This document shows, piece after piece, positions 53,340 to 61,376 of a DNA stretch of 64,000 bases (positions are counted from its first letter, which is position 1; each line of letters opens with the position of its first letter). The notes beneath the pieces are model-generated. The model saw nothing but the letters and a program-made list of their open reading frames with translations. It was not told where the DNA came from and did no database searches. The translations under genes were made by a program, and so were the position numbers. This DNA comes from Streptomyces sp. 2114.4 (GTDB lineage: Bacteria; Actinomycetota; Actinomycetes; Streptomycetales; Streptomycetaceae), in the NCBI RefSeq assembly GCF_900187385.1, contig NZ_FYEY01000001.1, positions 3,968,001 to 4,032,000 of the forward strand, read 5' to 3'.

Positions 53340-54455
53340 TCACTGCTGCGCGGACAGGGCCGCGGGCCGCAGCCCCGGTCCGTCCGCCTGGGTTCCGAAG
53401 GCGCGGTGCGCCGTACCGCCGACCAGCTGCCACAGCGGATCGGCGGTCACTCCCTGCCCCTGGGCGTTGCGGGTCTGCCGGGCCAGGGGCTGCGAGCCGG
53501 CCGCGACGATGCCGCCGTCCTGGTACCAGAGCCCGTTGTCGTCGGTCTGGTGCAGGGCCTGCCCGCCGATCCGCGCGGAGTCGCAGCGGTCGGTCATCAG
53601 CATGGTGTTGGCGTGGCCCATCAGCTCGGCGGCACGGGCGGCGATGGCCAGGTCGACATGCTCGCCGTCGAAGTTGATGCAGGCCGCGATCCGTCCGGCG
53701 GCCGCCTCATTCATGATCGCGGCGGGCACCGGGCCGGCGATCTGGTCCATGTCGGCCAGCGTCCAGTTCGGCAGGTCGTACGCGGCCAGGGTGCTCTCCC
53801 GCTTGGCCCGCGCGGCCGAGGTGCGGAAGGCGTGCTTGATGTTCAGCGGCATGTCGTTGAACAGGTGGTCGGTGATCACCCGGGCACCGCTGCCCGTCCA
53901 CTCGCTCTGCCAGGCGAGGTCGACGATGTCCCGGACGAGCTCGGCGCCGGCGGCGGGGTCGTGCCGGGTGAAGTGCCCCAGCGCGGGCCGCACCCCGTGG
54001 GCCAGCAGCTGCGGGACGATCCAGTCGAGCCGCGGGTGCCGGTCGTCGAGGTTGTCGTACAGGCCCGAGGCGGTGGTGAACGCGTCGGGCGACATCACGG
54101 TGTAGACCAGCCCGAGGTCGCCGAGCCTGGCCAGGCGCTCCCACTCGTGGCGGGTGGGGGCCCAGACGGTCGCCTCGGGGGTGCCGCCGTGGCTGGCGAG
54201 CAGCGGCCCCTCCAGGGCGATGCCGGGGATGTGCGGCAGCTTGCCGTTGCGGCGCAGGTCGGCGTACCGCTGCATGAACCACTCGAATTTCTCGAGTGCG
54301 GACCGGTGGAGATAGAGCGTGGGGATGCACACCACGCCTTCCTCAGCCGATCTGCGGTCGAGCAGCGCGAGATCCAACTGGGAGAACTCCGAGAAGTCCA
54401 CCTCGCCGAAACCGTGGCAGTGCACCTCGACCGGGAGGGCTGGCGTCTCATTCAT
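53340..54455 (-). CDS. NagA-like amidohydrolase
   Basis: A 371-aa metal-dependent hydrolase related to N-acetylglucosamine-6-phosphate deacetylase. Metal and catalytic motifs: EVHCHGFGEVDF, GIALEGPLLASHGG, PALGHFTRHDP, ITDHLFNDM, INFDGEHVDLA and LMTDRCD. No sugar genes surround it, so it probably hydrolyses an N-acyl or N-formyl group of an intermediate. ATG 54455 is 18 nt after the AurF-type gene. Confidence 0.78.
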   Translation of the reverse strand: MNETPALPVEVHCHGFGEVDFSEFSQLDLALLDRRSAEEGVVCIPTLYLHRSALEKFEWFMQRYADLRRNGKLPHIPGIALEGPLLASHGGTPEATVWAPTRHEWERLARLGDLGLVYTVMSPDAFTTASGLYDNLDDRHPRLDWIVPQLLAHGVRPALGHFTRHDPAAGAELVRDIVDLAWQSEWTGSGARVITDHLFNDMPLNIKHAFRTSAARAKRESTLAAYDLPNWTLADMDQIAGPVPAAIMNEAAAGRIAACINFDGEHVDLAIAARAAELMGHANTMLMTDRCDSARIGGQALHQTDDNGLWYQDGGIVAAGSQPLARQTRNAQGQGVTADPLWQLVGGTAHRAFGTQADGPGLRPAALSAQQ

Positions 54456-54473
54456 GGGCTGTGCATCTCTCTT

Positions 54474-55511
54474 TCATTTCCTGATCCCGTGGACGTGCAG
54501 TTCCTCGAGCGCTCGCGCGTCGTCGAATGCGCCGAGGGACTCGAAGTAGCGCACGGTCTGCCGGGACATGGCGGCAAGGTGCTGGCTGAGGATCTCCGGC
54601 GTGTAGGTCTCCGCCACGACGCGGTGCGCGTCGTCCTCGCCCAGCCCGTAGCGGATCAGTTCCTCCCGGATCGCGGGCAGGTCCGGGTGGAGGAACGTCG
54701 TGATGAGCCGGGGCACCAGCCGTGCCGCGGCACGCCGCTCCGCCGGCGAGAGCTGGCCCCACATTTGCCGCAGGAACATGGCGAAGTACGCGTGGTGGCG
54801 CCCCTCGTCACCGGCGTGGTCGCGTACGGTCCCGGAGACCGCGGTCACCACCTCGGAGGTGTCGGGGATCTCGGCCAGGCTCGCGGAGATCAGGGTCTCC
54901 GACACCACCACGAAAAGGATCTCGGCCAGCGCGCCGTCCGCGGGCGGGAGTTCGTCGAGGAGCCGGTGGAGCCGGTCCAGGAAGAACGGCTGCCGCGGCA
55001 GCCGCGGCGCGATCTGGGTCCGCTGCTCCACCTGTCGCGCCAGGTCGATGGAGAACAGCGTGTGGTACGCCTCGTCGCAGTAGATCTTGTACGCGTCGAA
55101 CCGCATCTCGTCCGGGAGTTCCACGCCGACGGAGCCCTGCGCGATGGACAGCACCGTCCGGTTGACCACCAGGGACTCCAGCCGTGCCGTGAAGTCCAGG
55201 TAGCGGTAGAGGTGTTGGACGAGTAATTCCTCGTGGACCGCCGCGGGCAGCTCCTTCACCAGCGGGTGCTGGGTGATGGGGACGAGATCCGGCGGGAAGT
55301 AGTGGCGGCCGGACTCGTCCTCGCGCAGGGTCCGGCGCGGTGACTGCCGCACGGCGGCCCGCTCGTGCCAGTTGCGGAACGGGCTGCGGTAGTCACCGGG
55401 AGCCGAGCGCGGCTCGGGGGCGTCGTCGGCGGCCACCCGGTGCAACAGCAGCTGCTTGGGGCACTGGGTCAGCGCCGCACAGCCCACGAACATGCCCGCG
55501 GTTCCGCACAT
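54474..55511 (-). CDS. AurF-type diiron N-oxygenase (second copy)
   Basis: A 345-aa member of the AurF family. After an N-terminal extension of about 60 residues with four cysteines, the seven ligands align with the other copy: E112, E147, H150, E205, H232, E236, H239 (CDEAYH; DHAGDEGRHHAYF). Spacing E-35-E and E-58-E agrees between paralogues. ATG 55511 follows GGGAG. Two copies in one operon suggest successive oxidations or two different nitrogens. Confidence 0.85.
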   Translation of the reverse strand: MCGTAGMFVGCAALTQCPKQLLLHRVAADDAPEPRSAPGDYRSPFRNWHERAAVRQSPRRTLREDESGRHYFPPDLVPITQHPLVKELPAAVHEELLVQHLYRYLDFTARLESLVVNRTVLSIAQGSVGVELPDEMRFDAYKIYCDEAYHTLFSIDLARQVEQRTQIAPRLPRQPFFLDRLHRLLDELPPADGALAEILFVVVSETLISASLAEIPDTSEVVTAVSGTVRDHAGDEGRHHAYFAMFLRQMWGQLSPAERRAAARLVPRLITTFLHPDLPAIREELIRYGLGEDDAHRVVAETYTPEILSQHLAAMSRQTVRYFESLGAFDDARALEELHVHGIRK

Positions 55512-55632
55512 ATGAGATCTCCCTTCGCCACTACGGTCCGGACCTACGCACACCCGGCACGGCACCGGGCCCGCCGCTGCGCCACGGGCAGCGGCGACTG
55601 GCCCGGGGCCGCGCCCGCCGGACCGATGACGG

Positions 55633-55923
55633 TCACGGTGCGGTCGCTTCCACCACGCCGCTGCCGGCGAGGTCGGCGAGCAGTTCGCCGATGTCCTCGG
55701 CGGCCACCTGCACGGAGACGTCGTACTCGGCGGCAAGCTGCTCGGCGATGCCCTGGACGGTGGCCTGGCCGTCGACCCGCTTGAACACGAACGTCCCGAT
55801 CTCGTCGAGCTCCACGGCATGCGGGCCGTTGGCGACGATGAGCTTGCCGCGGAACTTGCGCATCCGGGCGGACATGCTGCGCCGCGGCACCGCTTCGGGA
55901 CCGAAGGGATGAGGTGCTGCCAT
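55633..55923 (-). CDS. PqqD-like RiPP recognition element protein
   Basis: A 96-aa winged-helix protein of the PqqD/RRE type: KLIVANGPHAVELDEIGTFVFKRVDGQATVQGIAEQLAAEYDVSVQVAAEDIGELLADLAGSGVV spans residues 27-92 (quoted as motifs: FKRVDGQATVQGIAEQLA, DIGELLADLAGSGVV). These domains bind leader peptides and deliver them to tailoring enzymes. Its gene follows the nucleotidyltransferase (TGATG). It is the strongest sign, together with the small peptide gene, of a ribosomal scaffold. Confidence 0.83.
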   Translation of the reverse strand: MAAPHPFGPEAVPRRSMSARMRKFRGKLIVANGPHAVELDEIGTFVFKRVDGQATVQGIAEQLAAEYDVSVQVAAEDIGELLADLAGSGVVEATAP

Positions 55924-56705
55924 CAGATCTCGACCTCCAGGGACAGGTCCTTGCAGAACTCGACGGTCCGGCGCACCCACTCCTCGGGGCGCTGCGGATC
56001 GAAGTCGGCCATGGTCTCCAGGGCCCAGTACCGCTCGAAGGGCAAGGCGTCGAGACGGGCGTCCTGCACCCGGCGGGCCCGCCACTTGGGCGTGTGCGTG
56101 CCGTAGACGCCATGGCTGTCCAGGAGGGCGTCGGTGGCCTGCTGGAAGGCGACCTTGGCGGCCAGAACGGCGCTGTGGGTGTCCCCGGTCTCCAGCATGC
56201 CCAGCGCCTGCTCGACCTTGCCGTCCGCCTCGGACAGCGAGCGGGTCGCAACGAACGCCCGGTAGGCGGAGTCATGCAGCTGCTCCGCGCGCCGCTTGAG
56301 CCAGTCCGCGCCGGTCAGTGCCACCCCGCCGGACAGGCGCTCCAGGAACAGCTCCTCGTTCGAGGTGAGGATGCGCAGCGAGGACTCATCGGAGTCAAAG
56401 GCGTCCCAGGTGACCTTCTCCAGCATCTGGCCGACCTGGGCGTCGGTCCAGTACGTGACCTCGTACCGCCGGCCGCCGTCGGTGAAGTCCACCGAGGTGA
56501 CGGAGTCCGGGTGGAGCGGCACCGCCACCGTCCGGGCGCCGGGCATCCGGCAGGGGGCGCCTGTGAGGACGTAGAGGTCGAAGTCGCTCGCGGCGTGTGC
56601 CCAGCCCCGGGTGACCGAGCCGACCACCACGACGGCGACCGGGTCGTCGGGGGCCAGGCCCTTGCGCCTCAGTGCGTCCAGGCACCCGTCCAAGTCCGGT
56701 TTCAC
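55923..56705 (-). CDS. Nucleotidyltransferase-domain protein
   Basis: A 260-aa protein with an N-terminal minimal nucleotidyltransferase motif: VVVGSVTRGWAHAASDFDLYVL (G29-S30, D41-x-D43), then a helical C-terminal domain. GTG 56705 overlaps the protease stop (GTGA). Related proteins adenylylate antibiotics or carboxylates. Here it could adenylylate a peptide carboxylate, an intermediate, or the product for self-protection. No closer family is recognised. Confidence 0.75.
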   Translation of the reverse strand: MKPDLDGCLDALRRKGLAPDDPVAVVVVGSVTRGWAHAASDFDLYVLTGAPCRMPGARTVAVPLHPDSVTSVDFTDGGRRYEVTYWTDAQVGQMLEKVTWDAFDSDESSLRILTSNEELFLERLSGGVALTGADWLKRRAEQLHDSAYRAFVATRSLSEADGKVEQALGMLETGDTHSAVLAAKVAFQQATDALLDSHGVYGTHTPKWRARRVQDARLDALPFERYWALETMADFDPQRPEEWVRRTVEFCKDLSLEVEI

Positions 56706-57499
56706 GACCAGCTCCTGTCCTCGTTCTCGCGCTGTAGTTCGATGACGATCTGAGGGATGTTGTTGACGAGGTGAGCGAGCAGGGCCGGATAGACCGACTG
56801 CGAGGCCAGGGTCAGGGCGAGCAGCGCCACCGCCCCGGCGATCTCCACCGCCGTGGAGCGGACCGTGCCGCGCCGGTTGGCGCCCGGCTGGATGTGGTGC
56901 TGCGCCACGAAGGCCGTCGCCGCCAGCAGTCCCAGCAGCGCCGGGTCCGCCACCATCAGGACGGGGGCGCGGAAGAGGATCTCCTCCCCGACGGCACCCA
57001 CCGCTCCCGCGAAGGCGCGGGCGCTGCCGTGGGAGCGCGGGGTGGGCCCCAGGACGAAGGCGAGCTCGCCGGTGAACAGCCCGGCCGGACGCAGCCCGCT
57101 CAGCACGACCAGCCCGGCGCCGACGGCGAGCGCCACGGCGAACCACCACCACTGGCCGGACCGGGTGAGCCACTGGGGCGCCGTGCACGCGGTGAGCACC
57201 AGCGCGCCCAGCGGAGCCACCAGACCGGCCAGCGTCTCCGCCCAGATGCTCGCGCCGCTGCGCCCGCCCCGCGGCACCCGCCAGGGCAGGCCCATCAGCA
57301 CGGCTTCGGCCACCAGCAGGACGGCCACCACCCGCAGGGGGGCCGAGCCCACGGTCCACAGCCCAACGGCAAAGGCCGCCACCGTGGCGGCGGCCATCAG
57401 TTGCCGGGGTTCGGGCCGCCAGCCGACCGGTGCGAAGGTGGCGGCGGAGCGGCGTTGCCGGCTCTCGTCGTGCACCGCCCGGCCGGCAGCCGTGGTCAT
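56702..57499 (-). CDS. CPBP-family intramembrane metalloprotease
   Basis: A 265-aa membrane protease (CAAX protease/bacteriocin-processing family). Motif 1 is GEEILFRAP (E172, E173, R177), motif 2 a His in AQHHIQPG (201-202), motif 3 AHLVNN (H243, N246/247). About six membrane segments. In other bacteriocin systems CPBP proteins cleave leader peptides or confer immunity. Coding overlap ATGA with the amidotransferase gene. Confidence 0.85.
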   Translation of the reverse strand: MTTAAGRAVHDESRQRRSAATFAPVGWRPEPRQLMAAATVAAFAVGLWTVGSAPLRVVAVLLVAEAVLMGLPWRVPRGGRSGASIWAETLAGLVAPLGALVLTACTAPQWLTRSGQWWWFAVALAVGAGLVVLSGLRPAGLFTGELAFVLGPTPRSHGSARAFAGAVGAVGEEILFRAPVLMVADPALLGLLAATAFVAQHHIQPGANRRGTVRSTAVEIAGAVALLALTLASQSVYPALLAHLVNNIPQIVIELQRENEDRSWS

Positions 57500-59694
57500 G
57501 GCGCAGCCTCCGCGGTCACCACGATCCCCAGGTCGATGGCGTCGGCGAGCTCTTCGTGCACGGTCTCCAGGCTGTGTCCGAGCCCGTCCAGGACCTCGCC
57601 GATCGTGCGCTCGCCGTCCAGCGCCCGCAGCACGGCGGGCCACTCGGGCAGCTCGTCCTCGTCGAGGACGTACTCGATCTCGCCGTCGATGGTCAGGTAC
57701 CACACCGACGGCTCGGCGGGGTCCTTGAGCAGCAGCACGTTGTCCGCGACCGCCGCACGGGTCCGCGGGTCGACGGGGGGCCGCCGTACGACCTCCGCCT
57801 CGATCTTCTCCGCGTCGGTGTCCCAGTCGTTCACCGGGACCGACTGCGGCACGGGTGCCTTGGCGACCTGGACGTGCGGGGCGGGCAGCGAGGCCGCCAT
57901 CTGCTCCAGCAGGCCGAGGTTGACCGCCGAGAGCAGGAACTCCACGTGTCCGGAGGAGGGGTTGGCCTGCAGCTGCCGCAGCGTGGCCCGCAGGTTGTCC
58001 GCGTCCAGGAACTCCCGGGCGCCGGGTCCGCTCAGCGCCTCCTCCAGCAGCCGGCCGCCGTCCTGGGCGAGCATGGCGCCGAAGGCGCGGTAGGTGTGCC
58101 GGACGCCTTCCCCGTAGAAGAAGGGGCCCTTGGGGCGGTGCACCAGCTCGTCGGGCAGGTGGCCGACCAGGGAACGCCGCAGAATCTGCTTGTCCCAGAT
58201 CAGACGGGGGCGCAGCGCCCCGGGGACCGCGGCCACCAGCTCGATGAGGCGGTGGTCCAGGAACGGCACCCGGGCCTCGATGCCGTTGCCGGCCGCCGAC
58301 CGGTCCTCGTGCCAGCAGTTGTACTGCTGCACATCGCGGTACTTCCAGCGGAACAGCGCCTCGTACGGCTCGTGCGCCGGGCGGCCGGCGGCTTCGCGCA
58401 GCACCGAGGACTTGACCAGCGGCAGGCCGGGGACGTCCCACCAGGCACCCAGTTCGGGGCTGCGGTACTGGTCCCGGCGGACCGCCATACGGTCCAGGTT
58501 GTCCAGGAAATCGGGCCATTCACCGCCGCCCGCGATGCCCTTGGAGTAACCGCCGTTGAATTCATCGGCCCCGCCGCCCAGAAGCATGGCTTTGATATGC
58601 GGCGTCCGGTCGCGGACGTAGCGATACATCTCGTGCTTGTAGAACGCCTCGGGACCGGCCAGCGGCGTCTGCATCAGCCACAGGAACCGCTTCCACTCCT
58701 CCACACCGGGGACGGAATCGGTGCGGAAAAGGATCTGATGATTCGTCAGTCCGAGGTTTCTGGCCGTACGGTGCCCCCACTCGGAGTCGCCATTGGCGAG
58801 GGTGGAGCCGTTCAGCGCGGTGAAGGTCTGAGGCTTGCCGGAGGCCAGTGCGGCCACCGCGGCGGAGTCGATACCACCGCTGAGGAAAAGGCCGATCTCG
58901 ACGTCCGCCATCTCGCAGTCGGCCACCGCGGAGGACAGCAGCTCGCCGTAGCGGCGCACCAGCTCTTCCTCGGACGCCCCGTCGGCGGGGTCGAACTCGG
59001 GGAACGACCAGTAGCGGTGGGTCGAGCGCTCACCGGAGCGCAGGTCGAAGGAGACCACACAGCCGGCCGGGGCGAGCTCGACGCCCTTGAACCACGAGTG
59101 GGCCGGGCTCTCGTCGAACGCCGGCGCACGCGTCATGGCCTGGTCGCGCAGCGCGCGCTCCCAGTCCAGCTCACGGGGGCAGTCGGGGTCCTCGAAGAGC
59201 GCCTTGACCTCCGAGCCGAAGACGACCCGCTCGGCGTTCTGGTGGTAGAAGACCGGCTTGATGCCGAAGCGGTCACGGGCCAGCAGCAGCCGGCCCCGCG
59301 TGCGGTCGTAGAGCGCGAGGGAGAACATCCCGCGCACCTCGTCCAGGAAGCGCAGCCCGTCGCGGCGGTAGAGGTGGAGCAGCACCTCGCAGTCCGAGCG
59401 GGTGCGCAACCGCGTGCCGCTCGGGAGCGTGGCGGCCAGCTCCTCGTGGTTGTAGATCTCGCCATTGGCGATCAGGACCAGGTCGTCGTCCTCGGTCCGC
59501 AGCGGCTGGTCACCGCCGGCCACATCCACCAGCGACAACCGTACGAAGCCGAATCCGAGCGGGCCCGAACGGTAGTAGGCCTCACCGTCGGGGCCCCGGT
59601 GGGCTATGGCCTGAACCATTCGCTGGAGCTGGGAGTCCGCGGCGCCGGTCAGCGCTCTTCCGTCCACGCGAGCGATTCCGCTCAGACCACACAT
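57496..59694 (-). CDS. Asparagine-synthetase/lasso-cyclase-like enzyme with C-terminal RRE-like domain
   Basis: A 732-aa ATP-dependent amidotransferase. The N-terminal glutaminase (class II) domain keeps the nucleophile Cys2 (MCGLSGIA), so I use ATG 59694 though the frame is open to 59820. The synthetase domain has the PP-loop LFLSGGIDSAAVAALA. Unusually, after about residue 600 comes a linker and a 90-residue segment (DNVLLLKDPAEPSVWYLTIDG... LDGERTIGEVLDGLG ... AIDLGIVV) that looks like a PqqD/RRE domain. Retained Cys2 argues for glutamine-derived ammonia, whereas lasso cyclases often lose it. Only the precursor gene precedes it. Confidence 0.85.
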   Translation of the reverse strand: MCGLSGIARVDGRALTGAADSQLQRMVQAIAHRGPDGEAYYRSGPLGFGFVRLSLVDVAGGDQPLRTEDDDLVLIANGEIYNHEELAATLPSGTRLRTRSDCEVLLHLYRRDGLRFLDEVRGMFSLALYDRTRGRLLLARDRFGIKPVFYHQNAERVVFGSEVKALFEDPDCPRELDWERALRDQAMTRAPAFDESPAHSWFKGVELAPAGCVVSFDLRSGERSTHRYWSFPEFDPADGASEEELVRRYGELLSSAVADCEMADVEIGLFLSGGIDSAAVAALASGKPQTFTALNGSTLANGDSEWGHRTARNLGLTNHQILFRTDSVPGVEEWKRFLWLMQTPLAGPEAFYKHEMYRYVRDRTPHIKAMLLGGGADEFNGGYSKGIAGGGEWPDFLDNLDRMAVRRDQYRSPELGAWWDVPGLPLVKSSVLREAAGRPAHEPYEALFRWKYRDVQQYNCWHEDRSAAGNGIEARVPFLDHRLIELVAAVPGALRPRLIWDKQILRRSLVGHLPDELVHRPKGPFFYGEGVRHTYRAFGAMLAQDGGRLLEEALSGPGAREFLDADNLRATLRQLQANPSSGHVEFLLSAVNLGLLEQMAASLPAPHVQVAKAPVPQSVPVNDWDTDAEKIEAEVVRRPPVDPRTRAAVADNVLLLKDPAEPSVWYLTIDGEIEYVLDEDELPEWPAVLRALDGERTIGEVLDGLGHSLETVHEELADAIDLGIVVTAEAAP

Positions 59695-59808
59695 CGTTAC
59701 CTCGCTCGATTCATGTGCTGATTCCTCCGCCACAAGGCGGAAACGCCGCGTGAAGCGGCGCAACTCCCACGGAAGTGAAGGAGAAGGACGGTCGGCACCG
59801 GGGAAGGG

Positions 59809-59841
59809 GCCACACCTCAAGGCACAACCTTGAGGTGTGGC
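59809..59841 (-). terminator. Attenuator-like hairpin between precursor peptide and operon
   Basis: GCCACACCTCAAGG (59809-59822) and CCTTGAGGTGTGGC (59828-59841) form a perfect 14-bp stem with a 5-nt loop, 27 nt after the precursor stop. Such structures let a short precursor mRNA outnumber enzyme mRNA. Confidence 0.82.
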
Positions 59842-59867
59842 GCCTTTGCGGTTCAGACCGCCGTGGT

Positions 59868-59936
59868 TCAGACCACGGAGCCCAGAACGGTGCCCTGGTT
59901 GACCTTCTTGGCCTCCGGCTTGGTGTACTTACGCAT
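59868..59936 (-). CDS. 22-aa putative precursor/scaffold peptide
   Basis: ATG 59936 to TGA 59868. It begins MRKYTKPEAKK and ends GTVLGSVV. The N-terminal YTKP matches the YxxP element by which lasso and related leaders are held by RRE domains. The ATG has AGGGGGG about 9 nt upstream, and an in-frame TGA just before the ATG fixes the start. The stop region also forms the inverted repeat CCGTGGT-CTGA-ACCACGG. The peptide is far too short for a lasso core. I infer it is a carrier or a source of a very small C-terminal core. Confidence 0.75.
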   Translation of the reverse strand: MRKYTKPEAKKVNQGTVLGSVV

Positions 59937-59955
59937 GGTGATTCACCCCCCTACG

Positions 59956-60498
59956 GGATCTTGCGGATATCCCCCCGGGATCCAGTGATCCCGAATTGCC
60001 CTTGCGGACCAACGGGGTGCCCGAAAGCACCACGCTTTTTGCCCTTACGGACTCAAGCCCCCCGGACAACATCAGTTTTGAAAACTGGTTGGATTCCCGA
60101 CTTCCGGCGTTTGCCTAATCAGAACAGCGGATCTTGCTTAGTTATGTCAATCACCAGAGATTGTGACGCACGCCACACAGCATTCCTTTCCCAAAACGGG
60201 ATACTCTGGCTTGAGTTAGCGACATCAACTGCCCGGAGTTCATTGCGGCTTCATGCCCGCAGACCGGGCGGTGAGTGTCCCCAACGGCCGCGCGAACGGC
60301 CTCCGTTCGCGCGTCCCGATGCCGGGGACCGCTGCACGGGGGGATTCATCAGGAGACCGTGATTCCGCTTTTCCGTGGGAATCACTGATTCCGCTTTCCC
60401 CATGCTGCGAGTGGTGGCTTGCTTTCGGCCATCACCGGCTGTCCCATGCTCGAAAACTGGTAGAGCGCCACCCCAGGCCGGCACCACATGGAGGAATT
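59956..60498. promoter_or_regulatory. AT-richer divergent regulatory region of the cluster
   Basis: About 540 nt with GC near 50% in its core (60061-60180), far below its neighbours. It must hold the promoters of the peptide operon (minus) and of the HAD operon (plus). It includes the inverted repeats GGGATC-CAGT-GATCCC (59977-59992) and CAGTTTTGAAAACTG (60073-60087). AAAACTGG recurs at 60455-60462. No protein gene is supported. Confidence 0.65.
60073..60087. promoter_or_regulatory. Perfect palindrome CAGTTTTGAAAACTG
   Basis: Two 7-bp arms around a central G, in the low-GC divergent region. Operator-like, protein unknown. Confidence 0.5.
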
Positions 60499-61209
60499 TT
60501 GGCCAGCATCCAGGCTCGTTCGGCCGTTTTTCCGCTGCCCACCGAGCTCGAAGCCATCGTATTCGACTGCGACGGCCTTCTTTTGGACACCGAAACCTGC
60601 TGGTCACGCGCGGAAAGCGCGCTCTTTCGCGCGCACGGGCGCGAATTCGGCCTGGCCGAAAAGCAGCTTGTCATCGGCAAGACGGTGGAGGGCGTCGGCG
60701 AGGTGATGGCCGATTACTTCGGGCGTCCCGGCGAAGGTGCGCTGCTCTCCGCCGAGCTGCTGGAGGGCGTGCGCCGGGAGCTGGCCGACGGAGTGGCCGC
60801 GCTGCCCGGGGCCGCTGACCTGGTCCGGGCCTGTGCCGAACGGCTGCCCGTCGCGGTCGCCAGCAACAGCCCCCGGTCGCTGCTGGACACCGCGCTGGGG
60901 AGCTCCGGCCTGGCCGAGCTGCTGCCACTGTCGTTCGCGGCCGACGAGGTGGCGGCTCCCAAACCCGCGCCCGACCTGTACCTCACCGCCTGCCGGGCGC
61001 TCGGCGCCGACCCCGGTTCCTGCGTCGCCTTCGAGGACTCCAACACGGGCATCCGCGCGGCCCGCGCCGCGGGGCTCCACCTGGTCACCGTGCCCTCGCT
61101 GGCCGGCCAGGAGCTGGACCACGACTGGCTGCTGGGCTCCCTGGCCGACCCCGAACTCCAGGCGTGGTCCCGTGCCCTGCGGCCGGCGGGCGCCCACGCC
61201 GCCGACTGA
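60499..61209 (+). CDS. HAD-superfamily phosphatase (beta-phosphoglucomutase-like)
   Basis: A 236-aa HAD hydrolase: motif I FDCDGLLLDTE, motif II VAVASNSPRS, motif III KPAPDLYLTACRALGA and motif IV CVAFEDSNTGI. The only sensible start is TTG 60499 just after GGAGGAATT; no ATG lies in the N-terminal part. In the cluster it could remove phosphate from an intermediate, perhaps one made by the NDPK-like enzyme. First gene of the divergent plus-strand series. Confidence 0.82.
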   Translation: MASIQARSAVFPLPTELEAIVFDCDGLLLDTETCWSRAESALFRAHGREFGLAEKQLVIGKTVEGVGEVMADYFGRPGEGALLSAELLEGVRRELADGVAALPGAADLVRACAERLPVAVASNSPRSLLDTALGSSGLAELLPLSFAADEVAAPKPAPDLYLTACRALGADPGSCVAFEDSNTGIRAARAAGLHLVTVPSLAGQELDHDWLLGSLADPELQAWSRALRPAGAHAAD

Positions 61210-61376
61210 CCCCCAGACTTCCTGACCACCCGTCACCAACCGTCCGCCCCCGCAGAGAAGCGCTGTCCGGACGCATCCAGCCGGGCAGTGCTCGTCCACC
61301 CACACCGAGCACAGCCCACGCACACCGAGTACGGACCACCCACAAGGACTCCCTCCTCCTCACAAAGGAGCACTCC

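Noticed and set aside
59701..59718. Five-codon ORF (MNRAR) with GGAGG just before the amidotransferase
   Set aside because: Well-placed ribosome-binding site, but five codons are too few to support; it may only aid translational coupling.
57496..59936. Calling the cluster a lasso-peptide cluster
   Set aside because: Cyclase-like and RRE proteins are present, but the peptide has no room for a lasso core and no transglutaminase-like B2 protease is seen. The many Dap and N-oxidation genes point elsewhere.
60253..61209. Longer HAD protein starting at ATG 60253
   Set aside because: The extra residues are random-looking and cover the low-GC control region; TTG 60499 has GGAGG and begins next to the HAD fold.
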